From the NCBI GenBank assembly GCA_005887855.1, contig VBQB01000093.1, positions 1-39,058 of the forward strand: a DNA stretch of 39,058 nt. The letters run 5' to 3'. The position numbers and the translations under genes are program-made. Within the stretch, counting starts at the first letter, position 1. Each line of letters starts with the position of its first letter. Below are positions 7,788 through 15,836 of the stretch, piece by piece. The DNA is from Verrucomicrobiota bacterium (GTDB lineage Bacteria > Verrucomicrobiota > Verrucomicrobiae > Chthoniobacterales > UBA10450). The notes below the pieces were generated by a model. It ran no database searches. It was not told where the DNA came from and saw nothing but the letters and a program-made list of their open reading frames with translations.

Positions 7788-9137
7788 ATGCGCAACCACT
7801 CAGTTGTTCTCGATGAAGTGACCGAATCCGGAGGTAAAATTCTGTCCGGCCCGTCCGCTTCGCCGAATCTTCCCGATTGGTTCCGCGATCAACAGCGCGC
7901 AGCTTGGGCGGAATTTGAGGCGCTGCCGAATCCGACGCGAAAAGATCAGGCCTGGCGATTTTCTAGTGTCAACCTTCTCGATCTTAGTCCGTTCAAATAC
8001 GGTGGCACACTGACAGATGAAGAACGCGCCGCGATTCTCGAGAAATCGCGTGGACTCGATAACGTCGCTGGGCGATTGATCTTCGCCGGCGACCAGTTGG
8101 TCCGCCGCGACGTGCTTTCTGAGAAATTGCGACAGCGCGGCGTTATTTTTCAACCGCTTGAACGTGCCATAGTCGAGCACCCCGAATTATTCCGAAAATA
8201 TTTCATGTCGCAGGCTGCGATCCTTGGCTCGGCCAAGTTTGCCGCCTTGCATCAGGCGATGGTTTCGTCTGGTACATTTCTTTACGTCCCGCGCGGTGTT
8301 GAAATCGAGCTACCCATAGAGATTTTTCATTGGTTGCATGGTGAGAACGCGGCCGTCTTTCCCCATTTGCTTCTGGTCACGGACGAGCTTGCCAAAGTGA
8401 CCGTGATCGAATCCTTTCGTTCCGTAGATCGAGAAGTTTCCGGTTTCGCCTGCGGCGTGAACGACTTGATCGCCGGTCCGGGCGCGAGAGTGACTTATGT
8501 GTGCGCGCAAGACTGGGGAAGCAACGTCGTCGCGCTGCAAATGAACTCGACAATCGTGGATCACGATGCGTCGGCCATGAGTCTCAATTTGCACCTCGGC
8601 GGAAAATATTCGCGCTTCGAAAGTCTCAGCCGTCTCATCGGCGAAGGCGGACGCAGCGATCTTCTAGCAGTCTCCGTCGCGAGCGGAACACAGGAATTCG
8701 ACGCGCGCACGTTGCAGGACCACGTCTCGCCGCACACCGCCAGCGATCTCCTTTACAAAAACGCGCTCGATGATCGAGCTCGCAGCATTTTCGGCGGCCT
8801 TATCCGCGTCGAGCCGCACGCCCATTTTACCGACGCGTATCAAAAGGTACGCAATCTTCTCTTGAGCGATGACTCCGAAGCGAACTCGATGCCCGGTCTG
8901 GAAATCCTCGCCGATAACGTCCGCTGCACCCACGGCGCGACTTCTGGGCAGATCGACAAGGACGAACTCTTCTATCTCCGCACCCGCGGCATTTCGGTCA
9001 GCGTCGCCCAACGCCTCATCGTCACCGGTTTCTTGAATGAAGTCATCGAGCGGCTCGATCAACCCGCCATCGCGGACCAGCTCCGGCAGTTGATCGATGA
9101 AAAGTTCGCGCGCGCAAAACGACGGCCAGCTGCCTGA
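7788..9137 (+). CDS. sufD: Fe-S cluster assembly protein SufD
   Basis: A 449-residue SufD, the partner of SufB in the SufBC2D complex. Residues 30-70 hold the typical N-terminus (WAEFEALPNPTRKDQAWRFS). The family core is complete: YFMSQAAILGSAKFAALHQA, SSGTFLYVPRGVEIELPIE and QDWGSNVVALQ. The conserved C-terminal histidine region is LADNVRCTHGATSGQIDKDE, followed by LRTRGISVSVAQRLIVTGF. ATG 7788 is chosen; AAGAAGAC precedes it. In contrast to sufB upstream, no block is missing, which argues that the cluster was recently functional. Confidence 0.95.
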   Translation: MRNHSVVLDEVTESGGKILSGPSASPNLPDWFRDQQRAAWAEFEALPNPTRKDQAWRFSSVNLLDLSPFKYGGTLTDEERAAILEKSRGLDNVAGRLIFAGDQLVRRDVLSEKLRQRGVIFQPLERAIVEHPELFRKYFMSQAAILGSAKFAALHQAMVSSGTFLYVPRGVEIELPIEIFHWLHGENAAVFPHLLLVTDELAKVTVIESFRSVDREVSGFACGVNDLIAGPGARVTYVCAQDWGSNVVALQMNSTIVDHDASAMSLNLHLGGKYSRFESLSRLIGEGGRSDLLAVSVASGTQEFDARTLQDHVSPHTASDLLYKNALDDRARSIFGGLIRVEPHAHFTDAYQKVRNLLLSDDSEANSMPGLEILADNVRCTHGATSGQIDKDELFYLRTRGISVSVAQRLIVTGFLNEVIERLDQPAIADQLRQLIDEKFARAKRRPAA

Positions 9138-9218
9138 TCGTCAGAATTGTTTTGCATCGTACGGTGGAGTTGGCCTATTCTAGAATTCTTCCGGCTTCAG
9201 TAGCCGGGTCTTCTGGAT

Positions 9219-9668
9219 ATGGACGTTAGCGGCACCATCGACGCGATCCTGAATCATAAAAGCGGGGAAGTTTTTTCGATCTCGCCTAATGCGACAGTTT
9301 TTGAAGCGATCGAAGTGATGGACAAGAAGAACGTCGGCGCACTGCTCGTGATGGAGGGCGAGCGGTTGACAGGTCTGATTTCCGAACGCGATTACACCCG
9401 CAAGGTAATGCTGCGGGGCAAGCGTTCCCGCGAAACGAAGGTCGCGGAGATCATGTCAGCCAATGTGACCGTCACCCATCCGCGTGAGCCGGTCGAAAAA
9501 TGTCTGCATCTTATGACCGACAAACGCATTCGACATTTGCCCGTGCTCGATGGCGATAAAGTTGTCGGCGTGATTTCAATCGGCGATTTGGTCAAATGGG
9601 TGATCTCTTGTCAAAGCGCCACCATCGCTCACCTCGAGAACTACATCTCGGGCGGGTACACCGGGTAA
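9219..9668 (+). CDS. Two-CBS-domain protein
   Basis: A 149-residue protein made of two CBS domains (residues about 18-75 and 85-142) and nothing else. Motifs include VFEAIEVMDKKNVGALLV, LTGLISERDYTRKV, and the repeat of that pattern CLHLMTDKRIRHLPVLDG then VVGVISIGDLVKWV. Such stand-alone CBS pairs bind adenine nucleotides and tune a partner enzyme; the partner cannot be told from context. It follows sufD by about 80 bases on the same strand and ends just before a REP doublet, so it may be the last gene of that unit. Confidence 0.9.
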   Translation: MDVSGTIDAILNHKSGEVFSISPNATVFEAIEVMDKKNVGALLVMEGERLTGLISERDYTRKVMLRGKRSRETKVAEIMSANVTVTHPREPVEKCLHLMTDKRIRHLPVLDGDKVVGVISIGDLVKWVISCQSATIAHLENYISGGYTG

Positions 9669-9673
9669 TCTTC

Positions 9674-9734
9674 TGTGGAGGCAGGCATGTCGCCTGCGAT
9701 TCAAAAACAAGCAGCCGGCACGGCTGCCACTACA
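9674..9734. repeat. REP-like doublet (inverted repeat) between CBS gene and pyrC
   Basis: The left arm (TGTGGAGGCAGGCATGTCGC..., 9674-9697) and the right arm (9711-9734, ending GCCACTACA) are imperfect inverted copies. Each arm also holds its own small hairpin. It separates two convergent genes and overlaps the last codons of pyrC: the TAG stop at 9730-9732 lies inside the repeat's terminal TGTAG. Confidence 0.7.
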
Positions 9735-11010
9735 AGCTCCAAACGGTCTTGCCGCCGACAATCGTTCGTACCGCTCGGCCTTTCAGTTTCCAGCCATCAA
9801 AAGGCGAATTGCGCGACGCCGATTCGAACTTGTCGATCTTAACTGTCCATTCCAAATCGGGATCGATGAGTGTCACATCGGCCGTTGCGCCGATCGACAA
9901 CGTACCGGCATCAATCTTCAATAAACGCGCCGGCTCGACCGTGTACATCTCGATCAAGCGGACGATATCGATCTTGCGGTGCGTATGCACGAGGAGATCG
10001 AGGAATAAGCCGAGCTCCGTTTCCAACCCGATAATGCCGAACGGCGCACCATCGAACTCTACTTCCTTTTCAAAATCCGCATGGGGCGCATGATCGGACA
10101 CGAGGATGGACAACGTGCCGTCGACGATTCCTTCCAGCAATGCATCGACATCGGTCTGCGCGCGCAGCGGTGGATTCATCTTGTAGTTCGTGTCGAAGTT
10201 TTGAATTGCTTCGTCGGTCAAAGCAACGTGATGCGGACACACTTCCCCGCTGATTTTTACGCCGCGTGCCCGCGCTTCGCGAAGCAATCGCACGCTTCCG
10301 GCGGTAGTCAGATGCAGGCAATGAATCTGATGATCGCAAAGCTCCGCAAGCAAGATATTGCGCATGACAATAACTTCCTCACCCGCCGCGGGCCAGCCCG
10401 GCAATCCGAGCAGCGTGCTCCAATAACCCTCATTCACCACGCCGCTCCCGACTAAATTGTAATCCCGGCACTCATCGAGGACCGGGACGCCGACCATGCG
10501 GGCATACTCAACCGCGCGCCGCATCAGCTCGTGATTTTGAACACAATGACCGTCGTCGGTGATCGCGACGACACCTGCCTGCGCGAGTGATCCAATCGGG
10601 GCGAGCTCTTCGCCTGCGAGATCTTTTGAAATCGCACCTGTGGGCAAAACATTTACACACGCGCCGGCTGCGCGATTCTTAATCCACGCGATCGTGCTCG
10701 GATTGTCCGCTGCTGGCGAAGTGTTCGGCATGCAAACAATCGTTGTAAATCCGCCAGCCGCCGCGGCGCGCGCACCCGACTCAATCGTTTCCTTGTGGCC
10801 AAACCCCGGCTCGCGCAGATGCACATGCATGTCGATCAAACCGGGGCAGACGATGAGATTTCTTGCATCAATCTCGTCCGGTTGAGAGTTGAGCGTTGAG
10901 AGTTGAGAGAGCGGCGCAATTTTCCCGTCTGCAATCAAAAGATCGGCAATTTCATTCCTCTTATTCGCCGGATCGATCAGCCGGCCGTTGCGAATGATTG
11001 TCGCGCTCAT
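9730..11010 (-). CDS. pyrC: Dihydroorotase (class I), PyrC type
   Basis: A 426-residue amidohydrolase catalysing ring closure of carbamoyl-aspartate to dihydroorotate in pyrimidine synthesis. The metal site is seen in DMHVHLREPG (H62, H64), ITDDG (D152-153), IHCLHLTTAG and the catalytic Asp in VSDHAPHA. The usual VxDHCxD motif reads VLDECRD, so the His that normally binds the second metal is Glu180. A surface loop after residue 33 (PLSQLSTLNSQPDE) is encoded by a 7-base tandem repeat. ATG 11010 has GAGGA 8 bases upstream. It is the last gene of the minus-strand pyrR-pyrB-pyrC series. Confidence 0.92.
   Translation of the reverse strand: MSATIIRNGRLIDPANKRNEIADLLIADGKIAPLSQLSTLNSQPDEIDARNLIVCPGLIDMHVHLREPGFGHKETIESGARAAAAGGFTTIVCMPNTSPAADNPSTIAWIKNRAAGACVNVLPTGAISKDLAGEELAPIGSLAQAGVVAITDDGHCVQNHELMRRAVEYARMVGVPVLDECRDYNLVGSGVVNEGYWSTLLGLPGWPAAGEEVIVMRNILLAELCDHQIHCLHLTTAGSVRLLREARARGVKISGEVCPHHVALTDEAIQNFDTNYKMNPPLRAQTDVDALLEGIVDGTLSILVSDHAPHADFEKEVEFDGAPFGIIGLETELGLFLDLLVHTHRKIDIVRLIEMYTVEPARLLKIDAGTLSIGATADVTLIDPDLEWTVKIDKFESASRNSPFDGWKLKGRAVRTIVGGKTVWSL
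10881..10908. repeat. Heptanucleotide tandem repeat inside pyrC
   Basis: Four consecutive 7-base units, GTTGAGA, GTTGAGC, GTTGAGA, GTTGAGA (plus-strand reading), lie within the pyrC coding region and encode part of the loop near residues 35-44. Because 7 is not a multiple of 3, gain or loss of one unit would break the pyrC frame. Confidence 0.85.
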
Positions 11011-11030
11011 TTCGTGATTCCTCTTGCGTC

Positions 11031-11135
11031 GGAACACAGACTTTTAGCCTGTGTGGCCAGCAGAGTTGCACTCCGCTGGATCGGAGACAGCGGACAGAAT
11101 GTCCGATGGCCGCACAGGCCACAGACCTGTGTTCC
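11031..11135. repeat. Nested inverted repeat between pyrB and pyrC
   Basis: The outer arms GGAACACAGACTTTTAGCCT... (11031-11058) and ...CCACAGACCTGTGTTCC (11108-11135) are imperfect reverse complements. An inner pair (CAGAGTTGCACTCCGCTG and its counterpart CAGCGGACAGAATGTCCG) gives a second stem. It fills the spacer between pyrB and pyrC, so it lies in the transcript of the operon and may modulate pyrC expression or mRNA processing. Confidence 0.7.
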
Positions 11136-11137
11136 GT

Positions 11138-12067
11138 TCACGTCGCAATTCCTCCGCAGAGATAGAGAACGGCCATGCGCACGGCGAGGCCGTTGGTGAC
11201 TTGGTCGAGGATGACGCTTTGCAGGCCATCGGCGACTTCGCTGTCAATCTCGACGCCGCGGTTGATCGGCCCCGGATGCATGATCAAACAATCGGGTTTC
11301 AAAAGGTTCGCCCTCTCTTTCGTTAGGCCGAAGAACCGGGTGTATTCACCGATTCCAGGAAAATATTCCTTGCGCTGACGTTCGTGCTGGATGCGGAGAA
11401 GATTCACCACATCCACATTGGGAAGGACATCGTCGATCTTGTGTGAAACCTCGACGCCCAGTTTCGCAAACTCGCGCGGCACCAGCGTACTCGGCCCAAC
11501 CAGCGTGACGCGCGCACCGAGCTTGACTAGACCGAAAATGTTCGAGCGCGCGACGCGGCTAAATAGAATATCGCCGATAATGGCGACATGCAGTCCGGCA
11601 ATCTTCCCTCTTTTCTCGCGGATCGTGTAAAGATCGAGAAGCGCTTGCGTTGGATGTTCGTGCGCTCCATCGCCGGCATTGATCACGCTCGCTTGGAGCC
11701 GTTGCGCAAGAAACTGCGGAGCGCCCGCAGAGCTGTGACGTAGCACAAGAATATCGGCGTGCAACGCCTCGAGATTACGCGCGGTGTCCTTGAGCGTTTC
11801 GCCTTTAGCCAAACTGGAAGCGCTCGCCGAGATGTTGATTACGTCCGCGCTCAACCGAACCGCGGCCAGCTCAAACGAGGTGCGGGTTCTTGTGCTCGGT
11901 TCGACGAAAAAATTTACCAGCGTTTTCCCACGCAACGCCGGCACCTTCTTGATCTCGCGCGTACCGACTTCTTTGAACGCATCGGCCGTCTCGAGAATGA
12001 AAGTGATTTCCTCGGCCGACAGTTCGCGCAGCCCGACCAGATCTTTGCGGTTCCAACGCTGTTTCAT
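11138..12067 (-). CDS. pyrB: Aspartate carbamoyltransferase catalytic subunit
   Basis: A 309-residue enzyme joining carbamoyl phosphate and aspartate, the committed step of pyrimidine synthesis. It has the carbamoyl-phosphate loop [14 protein letters not shown] (residues about 53-66), the catalytic region [18 protein letters not shown], the aspartate-domain loop [13 protein letters not shown] and [12 protein letters not shown]. Full length for the family. It overlaps the upstream pyrR by an ATGA (start ATG 12067 inside the pyrR stop), so the two are translationally coupled. No pyrI regulatory subunit is visible, which fits the PyrR-regulated type. Confidence 0.96.
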   Translation of the reverse strand: MKQRWNRKDLVGLRELSAEEITFILETADAFKEVGTREIKKVPALRGKTLVNFFVEPSTRTRTSFELAAVRLSADVINISASASSLAKGETLKDTARNLEALHADILVLRHSSAGAPQFLAQRLQASVINAGDGAHEHPTQALLDLYTIREKRGKIAGLHVAIIGDILFSRVARSNIFGLVKLGARVTLVGPSTLVPREFAKLGVEVSHKIDDVLPNVDVVNLLRIQHERQRKEYFPGIGEYTRFFGLTKERANLLKPDCLIMHPGPINRGVEIDSEVADGLQSVILDQVTNGLAVRMAVLYLCGGIAT

Positions 12068-12621
12068 GTTCTCTCGATCCAGACGCCGTCGCGTTCATTG
12101 GCGCTGCCAATTCGCACCCGCACCCTCTCGGCGGCCGATGTCGGTAGATTCTTTCCGACGTAATCCGCGCGAATCGGGAGTTCGCGATGGCCGCGATCGA
12201 TCAGCGCGGCGAGTTGGATCCGGGCGGGTCGTCCAAATGAATTGATCGCGTCCATGGCCGCGCGGGCAGTGCGCCCGGTGTAGAGAACGTCATCGACAAT
12301 GATGACTGTTCGCTCTTCCAGCGGCAGTGGGAGTTTCGACGCGCGCACGACCGGCAATTCCGGGCGCGTTCCGACGTCGTCGCGGTGCATCGCTACGTCG
12401 ATGACGCCGGTCTCGATGTCGATATTTTCGATCCGGTGGATAAAAGCTGCGATGCGTTGCGCGATCTCGACTCCACGTGAGGGGATTCCCGCGAGCACGA
12501 CCTTGCTGAGCTGCGGGTTGCCCTCGATGATTTCGTGCGCGATGCGCTGTAGCGCGCGGCGAATTGCCTCCGCGTCCATGATCGGGACGGCGGCAGATGA
12601 ATTCTCTTTTCTTTGTTTCAT
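12064..12621 (-). CDS. pyrR: PyrR: pyrimidine operon regulator / uracil phosphoribosyltransferase
   Basis: A 185-residue type I phosphoribosyltransferase with the PRPP motif [17 protein letters not shown] (residues about 108-124) and the PyrR-typical [15 protein letters not shown] and [19 protein letters not shown]. PyrR enzymes bind UMP and pyr mRNA, and often also make UMP from uracil. ATG 12621 is preceded by AAGGAA at 4 bases, which supports the longer start over an internal Met 14 codons on. No pyr attenuator is visible in the short 58-base gap upstream, so the RNA target would have to be elsewhere. Confidence 0.93.
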   Translation of the reverse strand: MKQRKENSSAAVPIMDAEAIRRALQRIAHEIIEGNPQLSKVVLAGIPSRGVEIAQRIAAFIHRIENIDIETGVIDVAMHRDDVGTRPELPVVRASKLPLPLEERTVIIVDDVLYTGRTARAAMDAINSFGRPARIQLAALIDRGHRELPIRADYVGKNLPTSAAERVRVRIGSANERDGVWIERT

Positions 12622-12679
12622 GCGTTTCCTTGGCGACCTCGCAGGATCGCTTTAAAGGACACGATTATGGATCAGTCGG

Positions 12680-12919
12680 TCATTTTACCTCAGCTTTGCC
12701 CTCGCGCATCCGTTTTTCGCGCCAATTGGAACGGTGTTTCACGATCCAATCGAGCAATGCCTTTTCGAAACCGATGTCTTTGCCGGCTTTTTCGCTCTCG
12801 ATCCACTTGTGCTTCAAGATCTCTGCGCGCTCGGCAAGGAACTCCTTGTAGAGAACAGAATTCTTAACGAATTGAGATTGGTCTTCTTGTGAAGACGGCA
12901 TCTCTCGACTCTCTTTCAT
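12680..12919 (-). CDS. Small conserved charged protein, unknown
   Basis: A 79-residue polar, helix-rich protein with no signal peptide or membrane segment. The core VLYKEFLAERAEILKHKW and ESEKAGKDIGFEKALLDW resembles the short helical motif (E-x-G-x-D-x-G) seen at the C-terminus of DUF4032-type proteins, but a firm family assignment is not possible. ATG 12919 is taken; an ATG 6 codons later is an alternative. It lies between mrp (100 bases upstream) and pyrR (58 bases downstream) on the same strand, so it may be co-transcribed with the pyr genes. No function can be stated. Confidence 0.6.
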   Translation of the reverse strand: MKESREMPSSQEDQSQFVKNSVLYKEFLAERAEILKHKWIESEKAGKDIGFEKALLDWIVKHRSNWREKRMREGKAEVK

Positions 12920-13019
12920 AAAATTTAGAATCAGTCAATACAATCGAAGCACTGGAATTCGACGGGGCAACCCTGCGATTTATTTAGTCTCGTTTGCGCC
13001 CACGTCATTGGATGTCTCG

Positions 13020-14039
13020 TTAAGGCAAAGTCTTACGAAGAGTTCCGGCGATTTTCTTGAACTCGGCTGTCACAGGCGATTGTCGATCTTCGCCTACGAT
13101 TGGCATGCCGCGATCGCTTGCCTCGCGCGTGGCGATATCGATCGGGATTTGACCAAGCAACGGGACGCGCAGCCGTTTCGCTTCGCGTTCGCCGCCGCCG
13201 CTTCCGAAAATGTCGTAACGTTTACCGTCGGATGGAGAAACGAAGTAACTCATGTTCTCAATAAGGCCGAGCACCGGCACGTTGACCTTGTCGAACATCG
13301 TTGCGGCCTTGCGAGCATCAATTAGCGCAACTTCCTGCGGCGTCGTCACGATGATCGCTCCCGAAAGGGCAACTGTCTGGACAATCGTGAGCTGGATGTC
13401 GCCGGTGCCAGGCGGAAGATCGAGAACCAGATAATCGAGCTCACCCCATTCGACCTGTCGCAGAAACTGCTGGGTGTAGCGCGTAACCATCGGCCCGCGC
13501 AAAATCGCCGGAGAAGTGTCGTCGAGCAGAAATCCCATCGACATCAGGCGCAATCCGTATTGTTCGATCGGGACGATTTTGTTTTCTTCCGTTGCCATCG
13601 GTCGTTCGCGCGTGCCGAACATGAGCGAAATGCTGGGGCCGTAGATGTCGCAGTCACATAAACCAACGCGCGTGTCGGTTTGCTCGAGCGCGACAGCGAG
13701 ATTTGCTGCAACGGTCGATTTGCCGACACCGCCTTTGCCGCTCGCCACCGCGATGACATGCTTGATTCCCGGAATTCGGGCGGCGCCCACACCAGCTCCC
13801 GCGCCGGTAGGCGGGGCGTGGATGTCGATCAAAACTTTGGCGCTTCGAACACCATCAATGGCACGCAGCGCTTTTTCCGCATCGTTCTTGATCGTCGCTG
13901 GAACATTTGGATCGTTCGTCGCGAGAGCGAGCTGCACTTTGACTTCGCCATTGTCGATATTGACCGACTTGACCAAGCCAAACGAAACGATGTCGCGAGT
14001 GAAGCCGGGATATTTAACCGACTTCAACACGTTCATCGC
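13020..14039 (-). CDS. mrp: Mrp/ApbC-type Fe-S cluster carrier P-loop ATPase
   Basis: A 339-residue protein with an N-terminal MIP18/DUF59 domain (residues 1-75, MNVLKSVKYPGF...) and a ParA-like ATPase. The deviant Walker A is SGKGGVGKST; Walker B is YLVLDLPPGTGD. Mrp proteins deliver Fe-S clusters to apoproteins, in line with suf genes nearby. In classical Mrp a CxxC pair near the C-terminus bridges a cluster between subunits; here the site reads YFVSPSDGKRYDIFG without cysteines, so this belongs to the cysteine-less variety or works differently. ATG 14039 has GAGGA 7 bases upstream; two in-frame ATGs at 14066 and 14060 lack one. Confidence 0.92.
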   Translation of the reverse strand, partial: AMNVLKSVKYPGFTRDIVSFGLVKSVNIDNGEVKVQLALATNDPNVPATIKNDAEKALRAIDGVRSAKVLIDIHAPPTGAGAGVGAARIPGIKHVIAVASGKGGVGKSTVAANLAVALEQTDTRVGLCDCDIYGPSISLMFGTRERPMATEENKIVPIEQYGLRLMSMGFLLDDTSPAILRGPMVTRYTQQFLRQVEWGELDYLVLDLPPGTGDIQLTIVQTVALSGAIIVTTPQEVALIDARKAATMFDKVNVPVLGLIENMSYFVSPSDGKRYDIFGSGGGEREAKRLRVPLLGQIPIDIATREASDRGMPIVGEDRQSPVTAEFKKIAGTLRKTLP

Positions 14040-14438
14040 CTGTTCCTCTAAGATCGACATGCACAAAACTTACCCGCGGCTTGTCGGACGTAAACCGCGG
14101 CGGTCTCATTATCGCTAATCGGGCCAGGCGCGGTATTTCGCCTTCATCGGATAGGCCGCGATGCCGAAGAGAATTGCGCTAACCGGGAATTTTCTTGTTG
14201 CTGCCTATAAGTGGTGATCAGAGCTGGTTCGGCGGCGCCGGGCCCTTGAGTAAATCAATCCTATGCCCCGTCTTCTGGATTTCCAGTTTCGTGTCCACCA
14301 GTTGCCTTTTGCTTTAGGCTCGGTCGGTGTTGTCGGTTCCATGGGATTCGCTTAACTGAATCGGGCGAGCCGTTGCAACTTATCTAAGCCCGCCATCTAA
14401 GCTTGACCTTCAGTTGCCACCCAGACAGGCTGAACGAC
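14040..14438. other. Divergent spacer between mrp and the lipoprotein gene
   Basis: This interval carries the outward promoters of mrp (minus) and the lipoprotein (plus), and the broken Coa1-like gene described separately. CCTATAAG at about 14204 could be a -10 element for plus-strand transcription, but no convincing -35 lies 17 bases before it. I see no other structure. Confidence 0.35.
14218..14342 (-). pseudogene. Relic of a Coa1-like membrane protein, centre deleted
   Basis: The start and the end of a gene lie directly together in different frames. From ATG 14342 the sequence reads MEPTTPTEPKAK then GNWWTRNWK, the usual cytoplasmic head just before a membrane helix in cytochrome-oxidase-assembly-factor-1-like proteins. 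Immediately after, in another frame, comes LEIQKTGHRIDLLKGPAPPN and a TGA at 14218-14220, which matches the family's final strand (...TGxRIDLL). The membrane helix and central domain, probably around 100 residues, are gone. The frame offset requires 3k+1 missing bases. The family call rests on these two short ends only. Confidence 0.45.
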
Positions 14439-14816
14439 ATGAAAATACCACCCACTCTCCGAATTGCTTTCGCCGGCGTTTTTCTCCTGTTTTTGAATGC
14501 TTGCGCGACTAATGCGCCCACCGCGGCAGGGCCGCTTGTCGGCACGTGGACCAACTCTCTCGGTACTGTCTGGACGATAAAGCCCGACGGCACGTTCAAT
14601 GTCGTTAACCCGAAACGCCACATCTGGGGAACCTATACAGTCGCCGGTGACACTGTCACAATCCAAGAGACGGGCGGCAAAACTGCGAAAGGCTGCAAGG
14701 GCCCCGGCGCATACAAGTTTAGGCGCCCCAACCAGAACACTCTGACCTTCACGTTGGTCAGTGACACCTGCAAAGAACGCAAGAAAAACGTGCTGGTCGC
14801 CTGGCATCAGAAGTAA
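14439..14816 (+). CDS. Putative lipoprotein with small beta-barrel domain
   Basis: A 125-residue protein with a lipoprotein signal: hydrophobic FAGVFLLFLNAC with the lipobox LNAC, so Cys is the predicted first mature residue. The mature part GPLVGTWTNSLGTVWTIKPDGTFNV...GTYTVAGDTVTIQETGG has the strand pattern of lipocalin-like or META-type 'GTW' barrels. Two later cysteines (GCKG, DTCKE) may pair. ATG 14439 is chosen over 14403 because the signal peptide starts there. Ligand and role unknown. Confidence 0.7.
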   Translation: MKIPPTLRIAFAGVFLLFLNACATNAPTAAGPLVGTWTNSLGTVWTIKPDGTFNVVNPKRHIWGTYTVAGDTVTIQETGGKTAKGCKGPGAYKFRRPNQNTLTFTLVSDTCKERKKNVLVAWHQK

Positions 14817-14874
14817 TCTGCGGCCGAACCAACACTAGCAGAGACTAAGCTTTCGCTCCCAGCGGGCACACCGC

Positions 14875-15108
14875 TCAGACGCGATCTTTTAACTGCGTTT
14901 TTCCGGCAGTCCGCGCGCAATGGACGCAGCAAAAGATCTGTCCATTGGCTTCTACGCCATGGCCGACGATCCGGCAGTGGCAGTGCGGGCAAACCGGCGC
15001 AAGCGCATGGATCGCGCACTCGAAGCTATCGAAGGTGTGGTGTGTGCCGGCAACGACTACCTCGAACGCCTTGTCATATTCATTTTCACAAACTTCGCAT
15101 GTAGCCAT
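14875..15108 (-). CDS. Small zinc-ribbon protein
   Basis: A 77-residue protein of treble-clef or zinc-ribbon type. Cysteine and histidine pairs are ATCEVCENEY, FECAIHALAP, CPHCHCRI and FCCVHCARTAG. The pattern is that of a widespread short protein, often annotated 'hypothetical, zinc ribbon', that lacks a known role. ATG 15108 starts at MATCEVC; an upstream ATG at 15126 adds six residues but the gap GAAAGA-TATTTAGT fits the shorter form. It stands alone on the minus strand between two plus-strand genes. Confidence 0.7.
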   Translation of the reverse strand: MATCEVCENEYDKAFEVVVAGTHHTFDSFECAIHALAPVCPHCHCRIVGHGVEANGQIFCCVHCARTAGKTQLKDRV

Positions 15109-15267
15109 ACTAAATATCTTTCGCACGCCGTCGCCCTTGCGGCGGTGTCCGATTTATTTTCGCAGGCGAAAATTATTTTGATCTTCAGATCCGGGCCGGC
15201 ATCGCCAATGCCAGCTACAGCGCGGATTCCCGCCCCGGTGCTGACTTGGCGAGTTCTGGCTGGGATC

Positions 15268-15295
15268 TGTAAGGGAAGCTGTCAGCTTCCCCTAC
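15268..15295. repeat. REP-like hairpin
   Basis: TGTA followed by GGGAAGCT-GTC-AGCTTCCC (a perfect 8-bp stem) and CTAC. It belongs to the same TGTAG...CTACA-bounded family as the doublets at 9674, 17861 and 38555, and lies upstream of the YbaK-like gene. Confidence 0.6.
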
Positions 15296-15350
15296 GGCTT
15301 GGAAAGTGGAGATAGCGCGGGGAAGTGATACTTTCTCTTTGGACTCAGTT

Positions 15351-15836
15351 ATGAAGATACCAAAGCAGCTCATCGATTGTTTGAACGAAAGCAAAGTCGG
15401 TTACGAAATTCTACATCATCCCGAAGCTGTTACGGCACAAAGGATCGCCCAAGCCGAGCACGTGAAAGCGCGGCATCATGCAAAGGTTGTAATGGTAAAA
15501 TCCGGAGAAGAGCACCTGATGACAGTGCTTCCCGCGGATCATCAAATCGATCTCGAAAAGGTTGCGAAGGCCATTGGAAAAGGCGCTTCGCTGGATACCG
15601 AGCAAGAATTTAAGGCGCTATTCCCGGACTGCGCGACCGGAGCAATGCCGCCATTTGGCAATCTCTACGGCCTACCAACCTATGTGGACAAGAGTTTGGC
15701 CCAGGAGGATTACATCGTTTTCGAAGCGGGCACTCACACCGACGCGATCAAAGTCAGCTATGATGATTACGAAAAAATCGTGAAACCGCGGGTCGAAGAC
15801 CTGGCAGTCAAGATTCAGCCCATGAAACCGGGATGA
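15351..15836 (+). CDS. YbaK/ProX-type aminoacyl-tRNA deacylase
   Basis: A 161-residue member of the YbaK/INS-domain family, which hydrolyses wrongly charged tRNAs such as Cys- or Ala-tRNA(Pro). Features are the N-terminal YEILHHPEAVTAQRIAQAEHV, KVVMVKSGEEHLMTVLPADH, the lysine-containing substrate region, and the conserved GAMPPFGNLYGLPTYVD. ATG 15351 is the family-typical start (MKIPKQLIDCLNESKV). Its stop overlaps the start of nfeD by ATGA at 15833, so the two genes are coupled. Which mischarged tRNA it edits cannot be told. Confidence 0.88.
   Translation: MKIPKQLIDCLNESKVGYEILHHPEAVTAQRIAQAEHVKARHHAKVVMVKSGEEHLMTVLPADHQIDLEKVAKAIGKGASLDTEQEFKALFPDCATGAMPPFGNLYGLPTYVDKSLAQEDYIVFEAGTHTDAIKVSYDDYEKIVKPRVEDLAVKIQPMKPG

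Noticed and set aside
12622..12679. PyrR-type attenuator upstream of pyrR
   Set aside because: Only 58 bases lie between the genes, with no competing terminator and antiterminator stems visible.
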